Shown here in pieces: positions 1 to 8,474 of a stretch of DNA of 64,000 nucleotides. A program made the position numbers and the translations under genes. The first letter of the stretch is position 1. Each line of letters begins with the position of its first letter. The notes beneath the pieces are model-generated. The model was given only the letters and a program-made list of their open reading frames with translations. It was not told the DNA's origin and ran no database searches. The stretch spans positions 248,001 through 312,000 of the forward strand of contig NZ_MRTH01000008.1 of assembly GCF_001956045.1 (NCBI RefSeq). The letters are read 5' to 3'. The stretch is from Paenibacillus sp. FSL H7-0331. Lineage in GTDB: Bacteria; Bacillota; Bacilli; Paenibacillales; NBRC-103111.

Positions 1-183
1 AATCTCTCCAGAGAAGTCGCTACCTACGAGGGCTTGAATCACCTGCTGACCTCACTGGAAACGGGCGTTGAAGCGCCTAACAGCTCGAAGGACAATCTCA
101 AAACGATTTCCATCTTGGACGCAGCCTATGTATCGGCCGATGAGCAGCGCATCGTTCAATTAAAGCACGGGATTCTGGTGTAA
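1..183 (+). CDS. Gfo/Idh/MocA-family oxidoreductase, C-terminal fragment (gene starts before the window)
   Basis: An open frame runs from base 1 to a TAA at 181-183 and gives the last 60 residues of a protein. The closing segment (SILDAAYVSADEQRIVQL) resembles the usual end of Gfo/Idh/MocA NAD(P)-dependent sugar dehydrogenases, where a conserved Ala-Ala-Tyr/Ser helix follows the substrate domain. The nucleotide-binding part lies outside the window, so the family call rests on this tail alone. It lies about 55 bases upstream of an importer gene on the same strand and is probably the first visible gene of that operon. Confidence 0.6.
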   Translation, partial: NLSREVATYEGLNHLLTSLETGVEAPNSSKDNLKTISILDAAYVSADEQRIVQLKHGILV

Positions 184-238
184 GCGTGCAGCCTGTCCGA
201 TATTTTGACCATAATGATGGAAGTGGAAGGTAGTGAAT

Positions 239-1201
239 ATGGAAACACAATCATCTGCGATGCAATCGTCCATCACCAGAGAGAAGAAAAAAGTGCGGCG
301 GCCACTTGTGTCCGATATCCGGCGTGATAAATATTTGTATATGTTGATTTTACCCGGCGTTATCTTTTTTATCATATTTAAGTACTTTCCGATGTGGGGA
401 ATCGTGATTGCCTTTCAAGAGTATTCCCCATACGCAGGCGTTTGGAATAGCGATTGGGTTGGGCTGGAGCACTTTATTCGTTTTTTTTCTAATCCCGATT
501 TTATACTGCTGTTCCGTAATACGATGGTCATCAGTTTTTTAAACCTGGTGTTTTTCTTCCCACTGCCTATTGTCTTATCATTATTGCTGAACGAAGTAAA
601 TAACAAATTTTTCAAAAGTGTCATTCAATCGATTGTTTACCTTCCACATTTTCTGTCATGGGTCATTATCGTGGGGATCTCGTTTTTACTTTTGTCCCAA
701 TCTTCGGGTATTGTCAATATGATGATGAGCTCAATTGGACTGCCCAAGTATGATTTTTTGACGAATACCGATACCTTCTGGGGAATGCTCGTGCTGCAAA
801 ACATCTGGAAAGAAACCGGTTGGGGTACGATTATCATTTTGGCGGCGATTACAGCCGTTGACCCGCAATTATACGAAGCAGCCAAAATAGACGGGGCCAA
901 TCGATGGCTGCAGGCTTGGCATGTAACGCTGCCTGGAATCCGGAGTGTTGTTCTGGTCCTGCTCATACTGAGGCTTGGGCATATTATGGATGTTGGGTTC
1001 GAGCAAGTATTTCTGATGAGTAATGGTGCTGTCGCCCAATATGCAGATGTTTTTGAAACGTATGTGTACCGGAATGGTATCCAAAGTGGACAATTCAGCT
1101 ACAGTACAGCGGTAGGCTTGTTCAAATCCTTGGTAGGTCTTGTTCTCGTTATCGTGGCCAACAGGCTGGCCAAGAAAATTGGCGAGGATGGCGTCTATTA
1201 A
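239..1201 (+). CDS. Sugar ABC transporter permease, LplB type
   Basis: Inner-membrane subunit of a CUT1-like carbohydrate importer. The protein (320 aa) has six hydrophobic segments and the cytoplasmic EAA loop (EAAKIDGANRWLQAWHVTLPGI), which contacts the ATPase. The PGVIFFIIFKYFPMWG opening is typical of LplB-type permeases working on oligosaccharides. I chose ATG 239 because GGAAGG at 225-230 is 8 bases upstream; the in-frame GTG at 233 would sit almost on the ribosome site. It pairs with the second permease that follows after 27 bases. No ATPase gene is present, as is usual for these systems, which share a distant MsmK-like ATPase. Confidence 0.92.
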   Translation: METQSSAMQSSITREKKKVRRPLVSDIRRDKYLYMLILPGVIFFIIFKYFPMWGIVIAFQEYSPYAGVWNSDWVGLEHFIRFFSNPDFILLFRNTMVISFLNLVFFFPLPIVLSLLLNEVNNKFFKSVIQSIVYLPHFLSWVIIVGISFLLLSQSSGIVNMMMSSIGLPKYDFLTNTDTFWGMLVLQNIWKETGWGTIIILAAITAVDPQLYEAAKIDGANRWLQAWHVTLPGIRSVVLVLLILRLGHIMDVGFEQVFLMSNGAVAQYADVFETYVYRNGIQSGQFSYSTAVGLFKSLVGLVLVIVANRLAKKIGEDGVY

Positions 1202-1228
1202 GTACAAGCGACAAAGGTGGTCAGGACA

Positions 1229-2110
1229 ATGAAGGGAAGCTTCGGAGGACGTATATTTAACATTGTGAATGCGGTTGCATTGGTCGTAATCGGAATTATT
1301 ACGGTTTTCCCCTTATATTATGTGTTCATTATTTCCTTTACCGATCCTTATGAATATCTTCAGAAAAGCGGCTTCGTCTTGTTCCCGCAGAGCTGGTCGC
1401 TCGGTTCTTACCGGTATTTATTAGATACGGATACGTTTAAAAATGCCACGTTAGTCAGTACCTTTCTGGCAACGGTCGGCACCGGATTAAGTCTGATCTT
1501 CACCTCAGCCATGGCGTTCGGTATATCCCGCAAGCGACTCAGAGGCAGACGTATCCTGATGCTGATGATATTACTCACGATCTTGTTCAATCCCGGTATT
1601 ATTCCCAATTATATCGTCGTTCGTGACTTGGGGATGATCAACAGCGTATGGTCGCTTATTATTCCTGTACTTATCAGCGGATGGAATGCCATTCTGATGA
1701 AAAGCTTTTTTGACAGCATCCCGGTTGAGCTTGAGGATGCGGCTATGATCGATGGCTGCAACGATATCGGCACGTTCTTTCGTATTGTGCTTCCGTTGTC
1801 GGCCCCGGCCTTGGCTGCCTTCGGCTTGTTCTATTCGGTAGGCTACTGGAACACCTTCTTTAACGCTATTCTGTTTATTAATGATTATACGAAGGTGCCC
1901 TTGCAGGTGGTGCTCAGAACGATGCTGATCGATTCAGAAACCTCTACAGGCGGGGCATCGGCAGCCGAGATGGTGTCAGAGAATCAGCTTCCGAAGCAAA
2001 CGATCAAGATGGCGGCAGTCGTCATTGCGACAGTCCCGATTTTGGCTGTATATCCGTTTCTGCAAAAGCATTTTGCCAAAGGAGTTATGCTCGGTTCAGT
2101 TAAAGGTTGA
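1229..2110 (+). CDS. Sugar ABC transporter permease, YtcP type
   Basis: Second transmembrane subunit of the same importer, 293 aa. It shows multiple hydrophobic helices and an EAA loop (LEDAAMIDGCNDIGTFFRIVLP). The C-terminus FLQKHFAKGVMLGSVKG is the standard ending of YtcP/MalG-like permeases. ATG 1229 is preferred over the in-frame GTG 1217 because AAAGGTGG (1213-1220) lies 8 bases before it. It is followed after about 30 bases by the binding protein, giving the canonical permease-permease-binder order. Confidence 0.92.
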   Translation: MKGSFGGRIFNIVNAVALVVIGIITVFPLYYVFIISFTDPYEYLQKSGFVLFPQSWSLGSYRYLLDTDTFKNATLVSTFLATVGTGLSLIFTSAMAFGISRKRLRGRRILMLMILLTILFNPGIIPNYIVVRDLGMINSVWSLIIPVLISGWNAILMKSFFDSIPVELEDAAMIDGCNDIGTFFRIVLPLSAPALAAFGLFYSVGYWNTFFNAILFINDYTKVPLQVVLRTMLIDSETSTGGASAAEMVSENQLPKQTIKMAAVVIATVPILAVYPFLQKHFAKGVMLGSVKG

Positions 2111-2141
2111 TCGCAGTTTCATTTTAATGGGGGGTTCGGCT

Positions 2142-3656
2142 ATGAAAAAACGCTCAAGGAAACATGCACTGATCGCGATGTTGTCGGTTGTTGCCGTCTT
2201 AACTGCAGCTTGCTCCGGCAGCAATCCGGCAGCGACAGCACCAAAGGGAGAGGAAGGCAAGAAGGAAGCACCGGTTACCCTGAATATTTTCAGTAACTTT
2301 TCCATTGCCCAGCCGCCATCGCCGGATAATCCGGTCACCAAGGAATTTGAAAAAAGAACGAATACCAAGCTGAATATTACCTGGGTTTCGGATACGGTTT
2401 TCAATGATAAATTAAATGTACTTCTGGCCTCGGGAGACCTTCCGGATGCGATTAAACTGCCGGATACGACCGTTCCACAGTTTCTAACGATGGTTAAGCA
2501 AGGTGCTTTCTGGGATCTTACCCCCTATTTAAAAGATTACAAAAACTTGATGGATTCACCCAAAAGCATGTGGGAAAATTCGAAGATTAACGGTAAAAAC
2601 TACGTCGTTCCGATTGTTCGTCCACTTGAAGGTGGAACTACCTTTTTTATTCGCAAGGATTGGCTCGATAAGCTGGGGTTGAAAATGCCAACAACGCTCG
2701 ATGAATTGTATCAGGTCATGAAAGTTTTTAAGGAAAAGGAACCCGATGGGAAAAAAGGCACTTACGGTTATACGATGCGTACCAACGATCAAATCGAATT
2801 CATTTATACTGGCGCTGCAAACAAATGGAAGGTTAAGGATGGCGGGCTTATCGATATTACGCTCGAACCTGCAATGCGTGAATCTTTGTTGTATAAGAAA
2901 AAGCTGTTCGATGAGCAGTTAATTCCACCGGATTACTCGGTGATGAAGAACGATGACTGGGTTGATATGGCGTCAAGCGGTAAAGTAGGAGTTACGACTG
3001 AAACCATTGAAGCGATGTGGCGCTGGACCTATGATCAGTGGAAGCGCGATCCGAAGGTAAATTGGGAGCCGATCGTTTCCTTATCCGGCCCAGGGACAGG
3101 ACCGTTCCAGCAGCAAAACAGCGGATTTATTGGCGTAACAGCGATTCCGAAGAGCGTTCCGGAAGCGAAGATGCGTAAAATCCTGGCCCTGCTCGATTAC
3201 GGCGCTTCGGAGGAAGGCAGCACCCTGTCGCAATATGGTATTGAAGGTGTCCATTACAAGAAAGAAGACGGTTTCTTTATAACCAACGAGCAAGCGGTTA
3301 AAGACAACCTGGGTACCGGATCGTTTGGCAAGCTCTTTATGAAACATGATCCGTATATGTATGCTTTTGCCCCGGGCATGCCGAAGGAAATTTTTGAAAA
3401 GAACAAAAAAATCATTGATGCCAAAGCCAAAATCAGCACACCTATACCTGTGATCGGGCTGGTATCCGAAACCAACAATAAATTAGGTGCCGATTACACC
3501 AAGAAAATCAACGATATGAAAACCCAGGTTACGATGGGCAAGGTCGGTATTGACGCATGGGACAAATTGGTTGCCGATCTGAAGGCAGATGCCAACTACC
3601 AGAAGATTATTCAGGAGATGAACACCGCATATAAAGAGCGATTAGCAGCTAAGTAA
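2142..3656 (+). CDS. Extracellular solute-binding lipoprotein (sugar ABC importer)
   Basis: Family 1 extracellular binding protein (504 aa) that would deliver an oligosaccharide to the two permeases upstream. The N-terminus has a basic start, a hydrophobic core and a lipobox LTAAC, so Cys is probably lipidated after signal peptidase II cleavage. The frame is open further upstream inside the preceding gene, but ATG 2142 has a G-rich ribosome site at 2129-2135 and opens directly with the signal peptide. The length and the WxxDL/IRKDWLDKLGL segment fit LipO/YtcQ-type binders. The ligand cannot be read from the sequence. Confidence 0.9.
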   Translation: MKKRSRKHALIAMLSVVAVLTAACSGSNPAATAPKGEEGKKEAPVTLNIFSNFSIAQPPSPDNPVTKEFEKRTNTKLNITWVSDTVFNDKLNVLLASGDLPDAIKLPDTTVPQFLTMVKQGAFWDLTPYLKDYKNLMDSPKSMWENSKINGKNYVVPIVRPLEGGTTFFIRKDWLDKLGLKMPTTLDELYQVMKVFKEKEPDGKKGTYGYTMRTNDQIEFIYTGAANKWKVKDGGLIDITLEPAMRESLLYKKKLFDEQLIPPDYSVMKNDDWVDMASSGKVGVTTETIEAMWRWTYDQWKRDPKVNWEPIVSLSGPGTGPFQQQNSGFIGVTAIPKSVPEAKMRKILALLDYGASEEGSTLSQYGIEGVHYKKEDGFFITNEQAVKDNLGTGSFGKLFMKHDPYMYAFAPGMPKEIFEKNKKIIDAKAKISTPIPVIGLVSETNNKLGADYTKKINDMKTQVTMGKVGIDAWDKLVADLKADANYQKIIQEMNTAYKERLAAK

Positions 3657-3680
3657 ACATATAAAGGAGACTGAGAGTGT

Positions 3681-4043
3681 ATGGCTACCATTACTGACTT
3701 GAGAAAGCAGGAAGCAACACGCATTTTAAACGAGAACTGGGGCAAAATTCAATGGCTGTGCGGGCAGGATATTGATCCAGCTAGTGAAATGACATTCGGA
3801 ATGGTCTATATTAACGCAGGCCAGGCGAATCCAAGGCATGTACACCCGAATTGCGAGGAAGTCATCTTTATTTTATCCGGGGAATGTGACCATACTTTAG
3901 GCGACGAAACCTACCATCTGGAGCCGGGTATGATGCTGCGGATTCCGCGCAATGTGCCGCATAATGCAACAACAACAAGCTGGGAGCCTTGCCGGATGAT
4001 CATTGCTTACTCAGCCCCGGACCGTCAGACGATCGGCGAATAA
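3681..4043 (+). CDS. Small cupin-domain protein
   Basis: Single-domain cupin of 120 aa. The metal-binding motif 1 is visible as PRHVHPNCEEVIFILSGE (two His and one Glu), and motif 2 includes PRNVPHNATT with the last His. Such stand-alone cupins are often sugar isomerases/epimerases or metal-dependent sugar-binding enzymes in catabolic operons. AAGGAGA at 3664-3670 supports the start. It follows the binding protein by 24 bases, so it most likely acts on the imported compound or a breakdown product. The exact reaction is not determinable. Confidence 0.85.
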   Translation: MATITDLRKQEATRILNENWGKIQWLCGQDIDPASEMTFGMVYINAGQANPRHVHPNCEEVIFILSGECDHTLGDETYHLEPGMMLRIPRNVPHNATTTSWEPCRMIIAYSAPDRQTIGE

Positions 4044-4161
4044 AGGATAGGCAGCATAGCCAGGGGAATGAACGACTTCTCCCGGTTATACCTGCTTGGA
4101 GGGATGTTCTCGACATGATTAAATACGTTCACGAATATATAGTGACAAGGGAGTAATCGAG

Positions 4162-4914
4162 ATGAGCAATAAGCTGGCTTTTTCAAGACTGACGGCAACC
4201 GTTGAGGAGCAGGAACAGCTTTTTCAACAATTTGGTGCTGTTGGCTATGACGGACTTCAATTAAAAGCAGTGCAATATTTGCCTTATCTGAATGAACCGA
4301 ACCGATTTAAAGAAGCATTTGGACATTTGCCGGGTATCGGCTCGGCTCTGATTGCAGGCGGTAATCTGGATGCGAGCAGTATCGAGAAGCTGCAAAGCAC
4401 GATTCAATTTGCTTCAGCGATTGGTACGGAATTAATTGTTTATTGTCATGGTATTCCAAGAGCTGATGTGACGGCTGCTGACATTCGCCAGTATGCAGAC
4501 GTGTTATCGGACCTGGGCCTCGAAGCGCAGCAGCAAGGGGTTAAGCTGTCGCTGCATCATCATCATAATAATCCGGTCATGTACCGCGATGATTTTGACA
4601 TTTTCTTTAACCAAATCAAGGAAGGCTCGGTAGGGCTTACGATTGATACGGCCCATTTGGTTAAGTCCGGTATTGATGATGTCGCTGAGGTTATTCGCAG
4701 CTTTGGTCATGTGATTGATAACTTCCATATGAAGGATTATGAGCAGGGAGAGTGGAGGGTGCTGGGTCAAGGGGCTATTGATTTTGGTCCGATCTTTGCC
4801 AGTATTCGGGATATTGGCTATACCGGATGGATCTCGGCTGATGAGGAAAGCGGCGGCGATATTCTTCAAGGCATGAAGGATTGTTATACGTACTTGCACA
4901 ACGGATTGTTATAA
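4162..4914 (+). CDS. Sugar phosphate isomerase/epimerase family protein (xylose isomerase-like TIM barrel)
   Basis: A 250-aa TIM-barrel protein of the AP endonuclease 2/xylose isomerase-like family. Metal-ligand segments can be seen: a histidine-rich strand (LSLHHHHNNP, about residues 130-139), GLTIDTAHL with Asp/His, and NFHMKDY with His and Asp, then an EESGGD segment near the end. Relatives interconvert ketoses, inosose or hydroxypyruvate-like substrates. AAGGGAG at 4147-4153 supports ATG 4162. About 120 bases separate it from the cupin, but no terminator is visible, so it probably belongs to the same operon. Confidence 0.85.
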   Translation: MSNKLAFSRLTATVEEQEQLFQQFGAVGYDGLQLKAVQYLPYLNEPNRFKEAFGHLPGIGSALIAGGNLDASSIEKLQSTIQFASAIGTELIVYCHGIPRADVTAADIRQYADVLSDLGLEAQQQGVKLSLHHHHNNPVMYRDDFDIFFNQIKEGSVGLTIDTAHLVKSGIDDVAEVIRSFGHVIDNFHMKDYEQGEWRVLGQGAIDFGPIFASIRDIGYTGWISADEESGGDILQGMKDCYTYLHNGLL

Positions 4915-4982
4915 TCTCTCAATTTGCTGGCAATACATGAAGCTTTCCTGCAGGTTATGAGCTAAAGGAGCGGATGCATGCG

Positions 4983-6203
4983 ATGAAAAAGGTGGTTGTG
5001 CTCGGGGCTTTGGATACGAAAGGTTTAGAGTTTCAGTTTGTCAGAGATCAGTTGGGGGCGTGCGGTGTAACAACGTTTGTCATCGATACCGGTGTATTGG
5101 GGGATCCACTGTTCACCCCGGATATAACAGCAGATGAAGTGGCAAGGGCAGGCGGTTCCAGCATTGAGCAATTGAGGAAGCTGAATGATCGGGGAACGGC
5201 CATTGCGGTGATGACCCGTGGTGCTGCCGAGATCATGATCGGATTGGAGCAGCAGGGGATAGTTGCCGGTGTGTTCGGAATGGGGGGCACAGCCGGTACA
5301 ACCGTAGCCGCTTCTGCGCTGCAGGCACTGGCGATAGGCATTCCGAAGCTGCTCGTATCGACGGTAGCATCCGGAAATACACGGCCTTACGTCGGTGTTA
5401 AGGACATTACGATGATGTATTCGGTTGTCGATATTGCCGGTTTGAATCGATTGTCCCGGCGAATATTGAGTAATGCCGCTCATGCTTTGGCAGGTATGGT
5501 GCTGAACATGGAGGACGAAGTCGAGGATGATAAAGTAACATTGGGCATAACGATGTTCGGTGTCACAACTCCTTGCGCTACCCGCGTTCGTGAAATTTTG
5601 GAGGAGCAGGGCTATGATCTGCTTGTCTTTCATGCAACCGGTACAGGCGGCTTGGCTATGGAGGAATTAATCAAGGCAGGTTACATCAAGGGTGTTGCCG
5701 ATATTACGACCACCGAGCTTGCTGATGAATTGGTAGGGGGTGTATTCAGCGCCGGACCGAACCGTCTGGAGGCAGCGGGTGCGGCAGGTATTCCACAGGT
5801 GGTCTCGGTAGGAGCACTTGATATGGTTAACTTTGGTGCTCCGGATACGGTTCCGATACAGTTCAAAGAACGCACCTTTTATCAGCATAACCCGACAACC
5901 ACGCTGATGCGTACAACGGTTGATGAGAATCGGGAATTAGGTCGCAGACTGGCTCTCAAGCTGAGTACCGCCACCGGCCCGACTATCGTTGTGTTCCCGA
6001 AGAAGGGGGTCTCACTGCTTGATATGGATGACAAACCTTTTGCAGGAACAGAAGAGCGTCAAGCCTTGTACGAGGGTATGAAGCAGCATTTGCGGTCGGA
6101 TATTCGGTTGGTCGAATTGGAGACGCATATCAACGATACAGTGGTAGCAGAGTCGATTGCTGGCTATTTACTGGAGCTCTTAACACAGAAGAAGGAAGGG
6201 TAA
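4983..6203 (+). CDS. Tm-1-like ATP-binding domain protein (UPF0261)
   Basis: A 406-aa UPF0261/Tm-1-like protein. Hallmarks are GALDTKG near the N-terminus, GMGGTAGTT around residue 105, the segment [13 protein letters not shown], and GCxGxPN-like [10 protein letters not shown] in the second half. The plant homologue (tomato Tm-1 N-terminal half) binds ATP; the bacterial role is unknown, but the family is usually found in catabolic clusters. Two in-frame ATGs exist (4974 and 4983). AAAGGAG ends at 4970, 3 and 12 bases away, so the start is uncertain by three residues. The next gene encodes what is fused C-terminally in plants. Confidence 0.88.
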   Translation: MKKVVVLGALDTKGLEFQFVRDQLGACGVTTFVIDTGVLGDPLFTPDITADEVARAGGSSIEQLRKLNDRGTAIAVMTRGAAEIMIGLEQQGIVAGVFGMGGTAGTTVAASALQALAIGIPKLLVSTVASGNTRPYVGVKDITMMYSVVDIAGLNRLSRRILSNAAHALAGMVLNMEDEVEDDKVTLGITMFGVTTPCATRVREILEEQGYDLLVFHATGTGGLAMEELIKAGYIKGVADITTTELADELVGGVFSAGPNRLEAAGAAGIPQVVSVGALDMVNFGAPDTVPIQFKERTFYQHNPTTTLMRTTVDENRELGRRLALKLSTATGPTIVVFPKKGVSLLDMDDKPFAGTEERQALYEGMKQHLRSDIRLVELETHINDTVVAESIAGYLLELLTQKKEG

Positions 6204-6210
6204 AGCAGAG

Positions 6211-7041
6211 ATGGCAATTTCCAGAGTAGACATATTAAGCCGACTGCGGGGGCAATTGGAGCAGGGGCATTTTATTGTAGGAGCAGGAGCGGGAACCGGG
6301 CTATCGGCGAAATGTGCTGAAGAGGGCGGCGTCGATATGATTATTATATATAATTCAGGCCGCTATCGGATGGCTGGGCGAGGCTCCCTTGCGGGCTTGA
6401 TGCCTTACGGTGATGCAAATCAGATCGTTGTGGACATGGCGAGTGAGGTACTTCCTATCGTTAAGGATACTCCGGTGCTGGCGGGTGTATGCGGTACCGA
6501 TCCGTTTCGTTTGATGGACGTGTATCTCCAACAGCTGAAGGATATGGGCTTCTCCGGTGTGCAGAATTTCCCAACAGTCGGCTTGATTGATGGCGTCTTC
6601 AGACAAAATCTGGAGGAAACCGGTATGGGCTATAATTTGGAAGTGGAGATGATCCGCAAAGCACATAATCTCGACCTGTTTACGACTCCCTATGTGTTCA
6701 ATGAAGAGGATGCCATACTAATGGCTAAGGCTGGGGCAGATGTACTTGTTGCTCACGTAGGCCTGACGACCAAAGGAAGTATCGGAGCCAAAACGGCATT
6801 GACGCTAGATGAATCGGCCGACCTGGTGCAGCGTATTTATGATGCCGGGAAAAGTGTAAATCCAGATATTATCGTCATCTGCCACGGTGGACCGATTTCC
6901 GAGCCGGAGGATGTTGATTATGTACTTGGTCAAACACAAGGGATTGCCGGCTTCTTCGGCGCGTCCAGCGTGGAACGGCTGCCTACGGAGATTGCGATTA
7001 CCGAGCAGGTGAGGAAGTTTAAAAGCCTGAGGAATAAATGA
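6211..7041 (+). CDS. Phosphoenolpyruvate hydrolase-like TIM-barrel protein
   Basis: A 276-aa TIM-barrel protein of the PEP-hydrolase-like family that accompanies UPF0261 proteins. Recognisable parts are [20 protein letters not shown], the [17 protein letters not shown] segment and [22 protein letters not shown] and ICHGGPI follow later in the chain. The start lies 7 bases after the stop of the previous gene, with the G-rich ribosome site (6191-6200) inside that gene's end, which argues for translational coupling. Together the two proteins correspond to the two halves of plant Tm-1. The physiological reaction in bacteria is not established. Confidence 0.86.
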   Translation: MAISRVDILSRLRGQLEQGHFIVGAGAGTGLSAKCAEEGGVDMIIIYNSGRYRMAGRGSLAGLMPYGDANQIVVDMASEVLPIVKDTPVLAGVCGTDPFRLMDVYLQQLKDMGFSGVQNFPTVGLIDGVFRQNLEETGMGYNLEVEMIRKAHNLDLFTTPYVFNEEDAILMAKAGADVLVAHVGLTTKGSIGAKTALTLDESADLVQRIYDAGKSVNPDIIVICHGGPISEPEDVDYVLGQTQGIAGFFGASSVERLPTEIAITEQVRKFKSLRNK

Positions 7042-7278
7042 ATAGGCTTCTTGTCTTTCAATTGATGAGCAGTTAGCACGCCGTGAGTCCGAATGAGGCT
7101 GCGGTATAGGCTGGCTGTTCTTTTTTAGCATGCTAAGTGCCATCAGGTAAAATCTCAAATTGTTAACAAACTGTTATGGAATTTAACCTGCGTACAACAA
7201 GTGTCTAAAACTCCTCTAACTCCGATTTGCTATAGTAACATTATCAAGTAGGAACATATGGAGATGGGGCGTTACAGC

Positions 7279-7650
7279 ATGGCAAGAGTGATGGTAGTAG
7301 ACGATGCGGCTTTTATGAGAATGATGCTGAAAACAATGCTGGTTGAGGGCGGTCATGAAGTTGTGGGAGAAGCGGCCAATGGCCTGGAAGCCGTGCAAGC
7401 TTATATGAAAATAAAACCGGATATCATAACGATGGACATTACGATGCCCGAGATGGATGGGGTCGAGGCGGTGAGGGAAATACGCAAGCTCGATGCAGCA
7501 GCCAAAATCATTATGTGCTCCGCGATGGGACAAAAGGCTATGGTTGTAGAAGCGATCACCGCGGGCGCGAAGGATTTTGTCGTCAAGCCTTTCCAGAAGG
7601 ATCGTGTCATCGAGTCCGTCAATAAAGTACTGGGTGGTCCTGTAAGCTGA
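7279..7650 (+). CDS. Stand-alone CheY-like response regulator (first of two)
   Basis: A single receiver domain of 123 aa with no output domain. Visible residues are the acidic pair D8/D9, phospho-acceptor D53 in ITMDITMPEMDG, S81 in MCSAMG, and K103 in VVKPF. It is very close to the next gene product along its whole length. ATG 7279 aligns exactly with the paralogue's start; an upstream in-frame ATG (7258) has only an AGGA four bases away. Receivers of this type relay phosphate to motors or proteins rather than DNA. No kinase or che gene is adjacent. Confidence 0.9.
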   Translation: MARVMVVDDAAFMRMMLKTMLVEGGHEVVGEAANGLEAVQAYMKIKPDIITMDITMPEMDGVEAVREIRKLDAAAKIIMCSAMGQKAMVVEAITAGAKDFVVKPFQKDRVIESVNKVLGGPVS

Positions 7651-7684
7651 GGATTGTCACGATTATCCACTGCATGAAGATCCG

Positions 7685-7717
7685 CCTCCTATTGTATTTA
7701 GACAATAGGAGGTTTTT
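7685..7717 (+). terminator. Rho-independent terminator after the first CheY-like gene
   Basis: Perfect 11-bp inverted repeat CCTCCTATTGT / ACAATAGGAGG with a 6-base loop, followed by five T. It separates the two receiver genes, so they are transcribed as independent units despite being paralogues. Confidence 0.92.
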
Positions 7718-7801
7718 CGTTGTTTCAACATAAACATTAAAAAAGCGTTTGGAATATTAATAGAAAGAAGATCGTTTCCTGAAAGTTACCTAATAATTAC
7801 C

Positions 7802-7810
7802 TGTTATACT
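7802..7810 (+). promoter_or_regulatory. Candidate extended -10 promoter of the second CheY-like gene
   Basis: The sequence TGTTATACT gives a TGn extended -10 with TATACT, about 40 bases before the start codon. No convincing -35 is seen at the proper distance. The position between the terminator and the gene makes it plausible. Confidence 0.35.
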
Positions 7811-7849
7811 AAGGATATAAATCAATAAGATAAAAATTGGAGGCGTATA

Positions 7850-8251
7850 ATGGCAAAGGTCATGGTCGTTGATGACGCTGCTTTTATGAGGATGATGCTA
7901 AAGTTGCTGCTGGTTGAGGCTGGACATGAAGTAATTGCTGAAGCTACGAACGGTAGGGAAGCCGTTCATACATATATGAAATACAAGCCTGATCTGGTCA
8001 CGATGGATGTGACGATGCCCGAACTCGATGGGATCGGGGCTGTCCGACAAATTCGTAAGCTCGATCCATTAGCCAAAATTATTATGTGCTCCGCCATGGG
8101 GCAAAATGCCTTGATCGTGGACGCGATCAGTTCAGGCGCCAAGGATTATATTGTAAAGCCTTTTGAAAAGAAAGAAATCATTGATGCTGTTAATAAAGTG
8201 CTGGATGAATCATCGCTATCCTTTGAAGACCTTCGTCGCCGCTTCCGGTGA
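7850..8251 (+). CDS. Stand-alone CheY-like response regulator (second of two)
   Basis: A 133-aa single receiver domain, paralogous to the product at 7279-7650. It keeps D8/D9, D53 in VTMDVTMPELDG, S81 and K103 (IVKPF). It differs by a 10-residue basic tail (DLRRRFR) and by surface positions in helices 1, 3 and 4. GGAGG at 7839-7843 sets the ATG. The strong likeness to its neighbour points to a tandem duplication; the tail may give a different partner or localisation. The cognate kinase is unknown. Confidence 0.9.
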   Translation: MAKVMVVDDAAFMRMMLKLLLVEAGHEVIAEATNGREAVHTYMKYKPDLVTMDVTMPELDGIGAVRQIRKLDPLAKIIMCSAMGQNALIVDAISSGAKDYIVKPFEKKEIIDAVNKVLDESSLSFEDLRRRFR

Positions 8252-8445
8252 TGGAGGTTTTTTGATGTTATGAACATTTATGAACAATTTTTTTGGAAAA
8301 AAAGTATATGTACGATGCGCAGGAAGTGTATGGTCCCGCTATACGGATCGGTGTACGCTGTTAATAATCCAAAGCTGTCAACCTGAAGTGAGTCCTTGGA
8401 TGTTACAATTGACGAAGTGGGATAAATCTTTTACGATGCAGGGAG

Positions 8446-8459
8446 TGTAAGCGTTTAAA
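8446..8459 (+). promoter_or_regulatory. Candidate CcpA cre site in the leader of the two-component genes
   Basis: TGTAAGCGTTTAAA matches the Bacillus cre consensus TGWAANCGNTNWCA at all but one position (A for C at position 13). It overlaps the start of the ribosome site of the YesN-like gene, so bound CcpA would act as a roadblock. The assignment is by eye only. Confidence 0.45.
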
Positions 8460-8474
8460 AGGGAGTGACTTCAG

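Noticed and set aside
2025..2141. Upstream extension of the first binding protein
   Set aside because: It lies within the permease gene and would bury the signal peptide; ATG 2142 has a ribosome site and opens with the lipoprotein signal.
7117..7123. Single GTTCTTT box upstream of the first CheY-like gene (another at 16271-16277 upstream of TM2)
   Set aside because: A single 7-base match is expected several times by chance in 64 kb on two strands; no paired box is nearby.
7125..7136. 12-bp palindrome TTAGCATGCTAA before the first CheY-like gene
   Set aside because: No T-run or matching regulator; could be an operator but nothing supports it.
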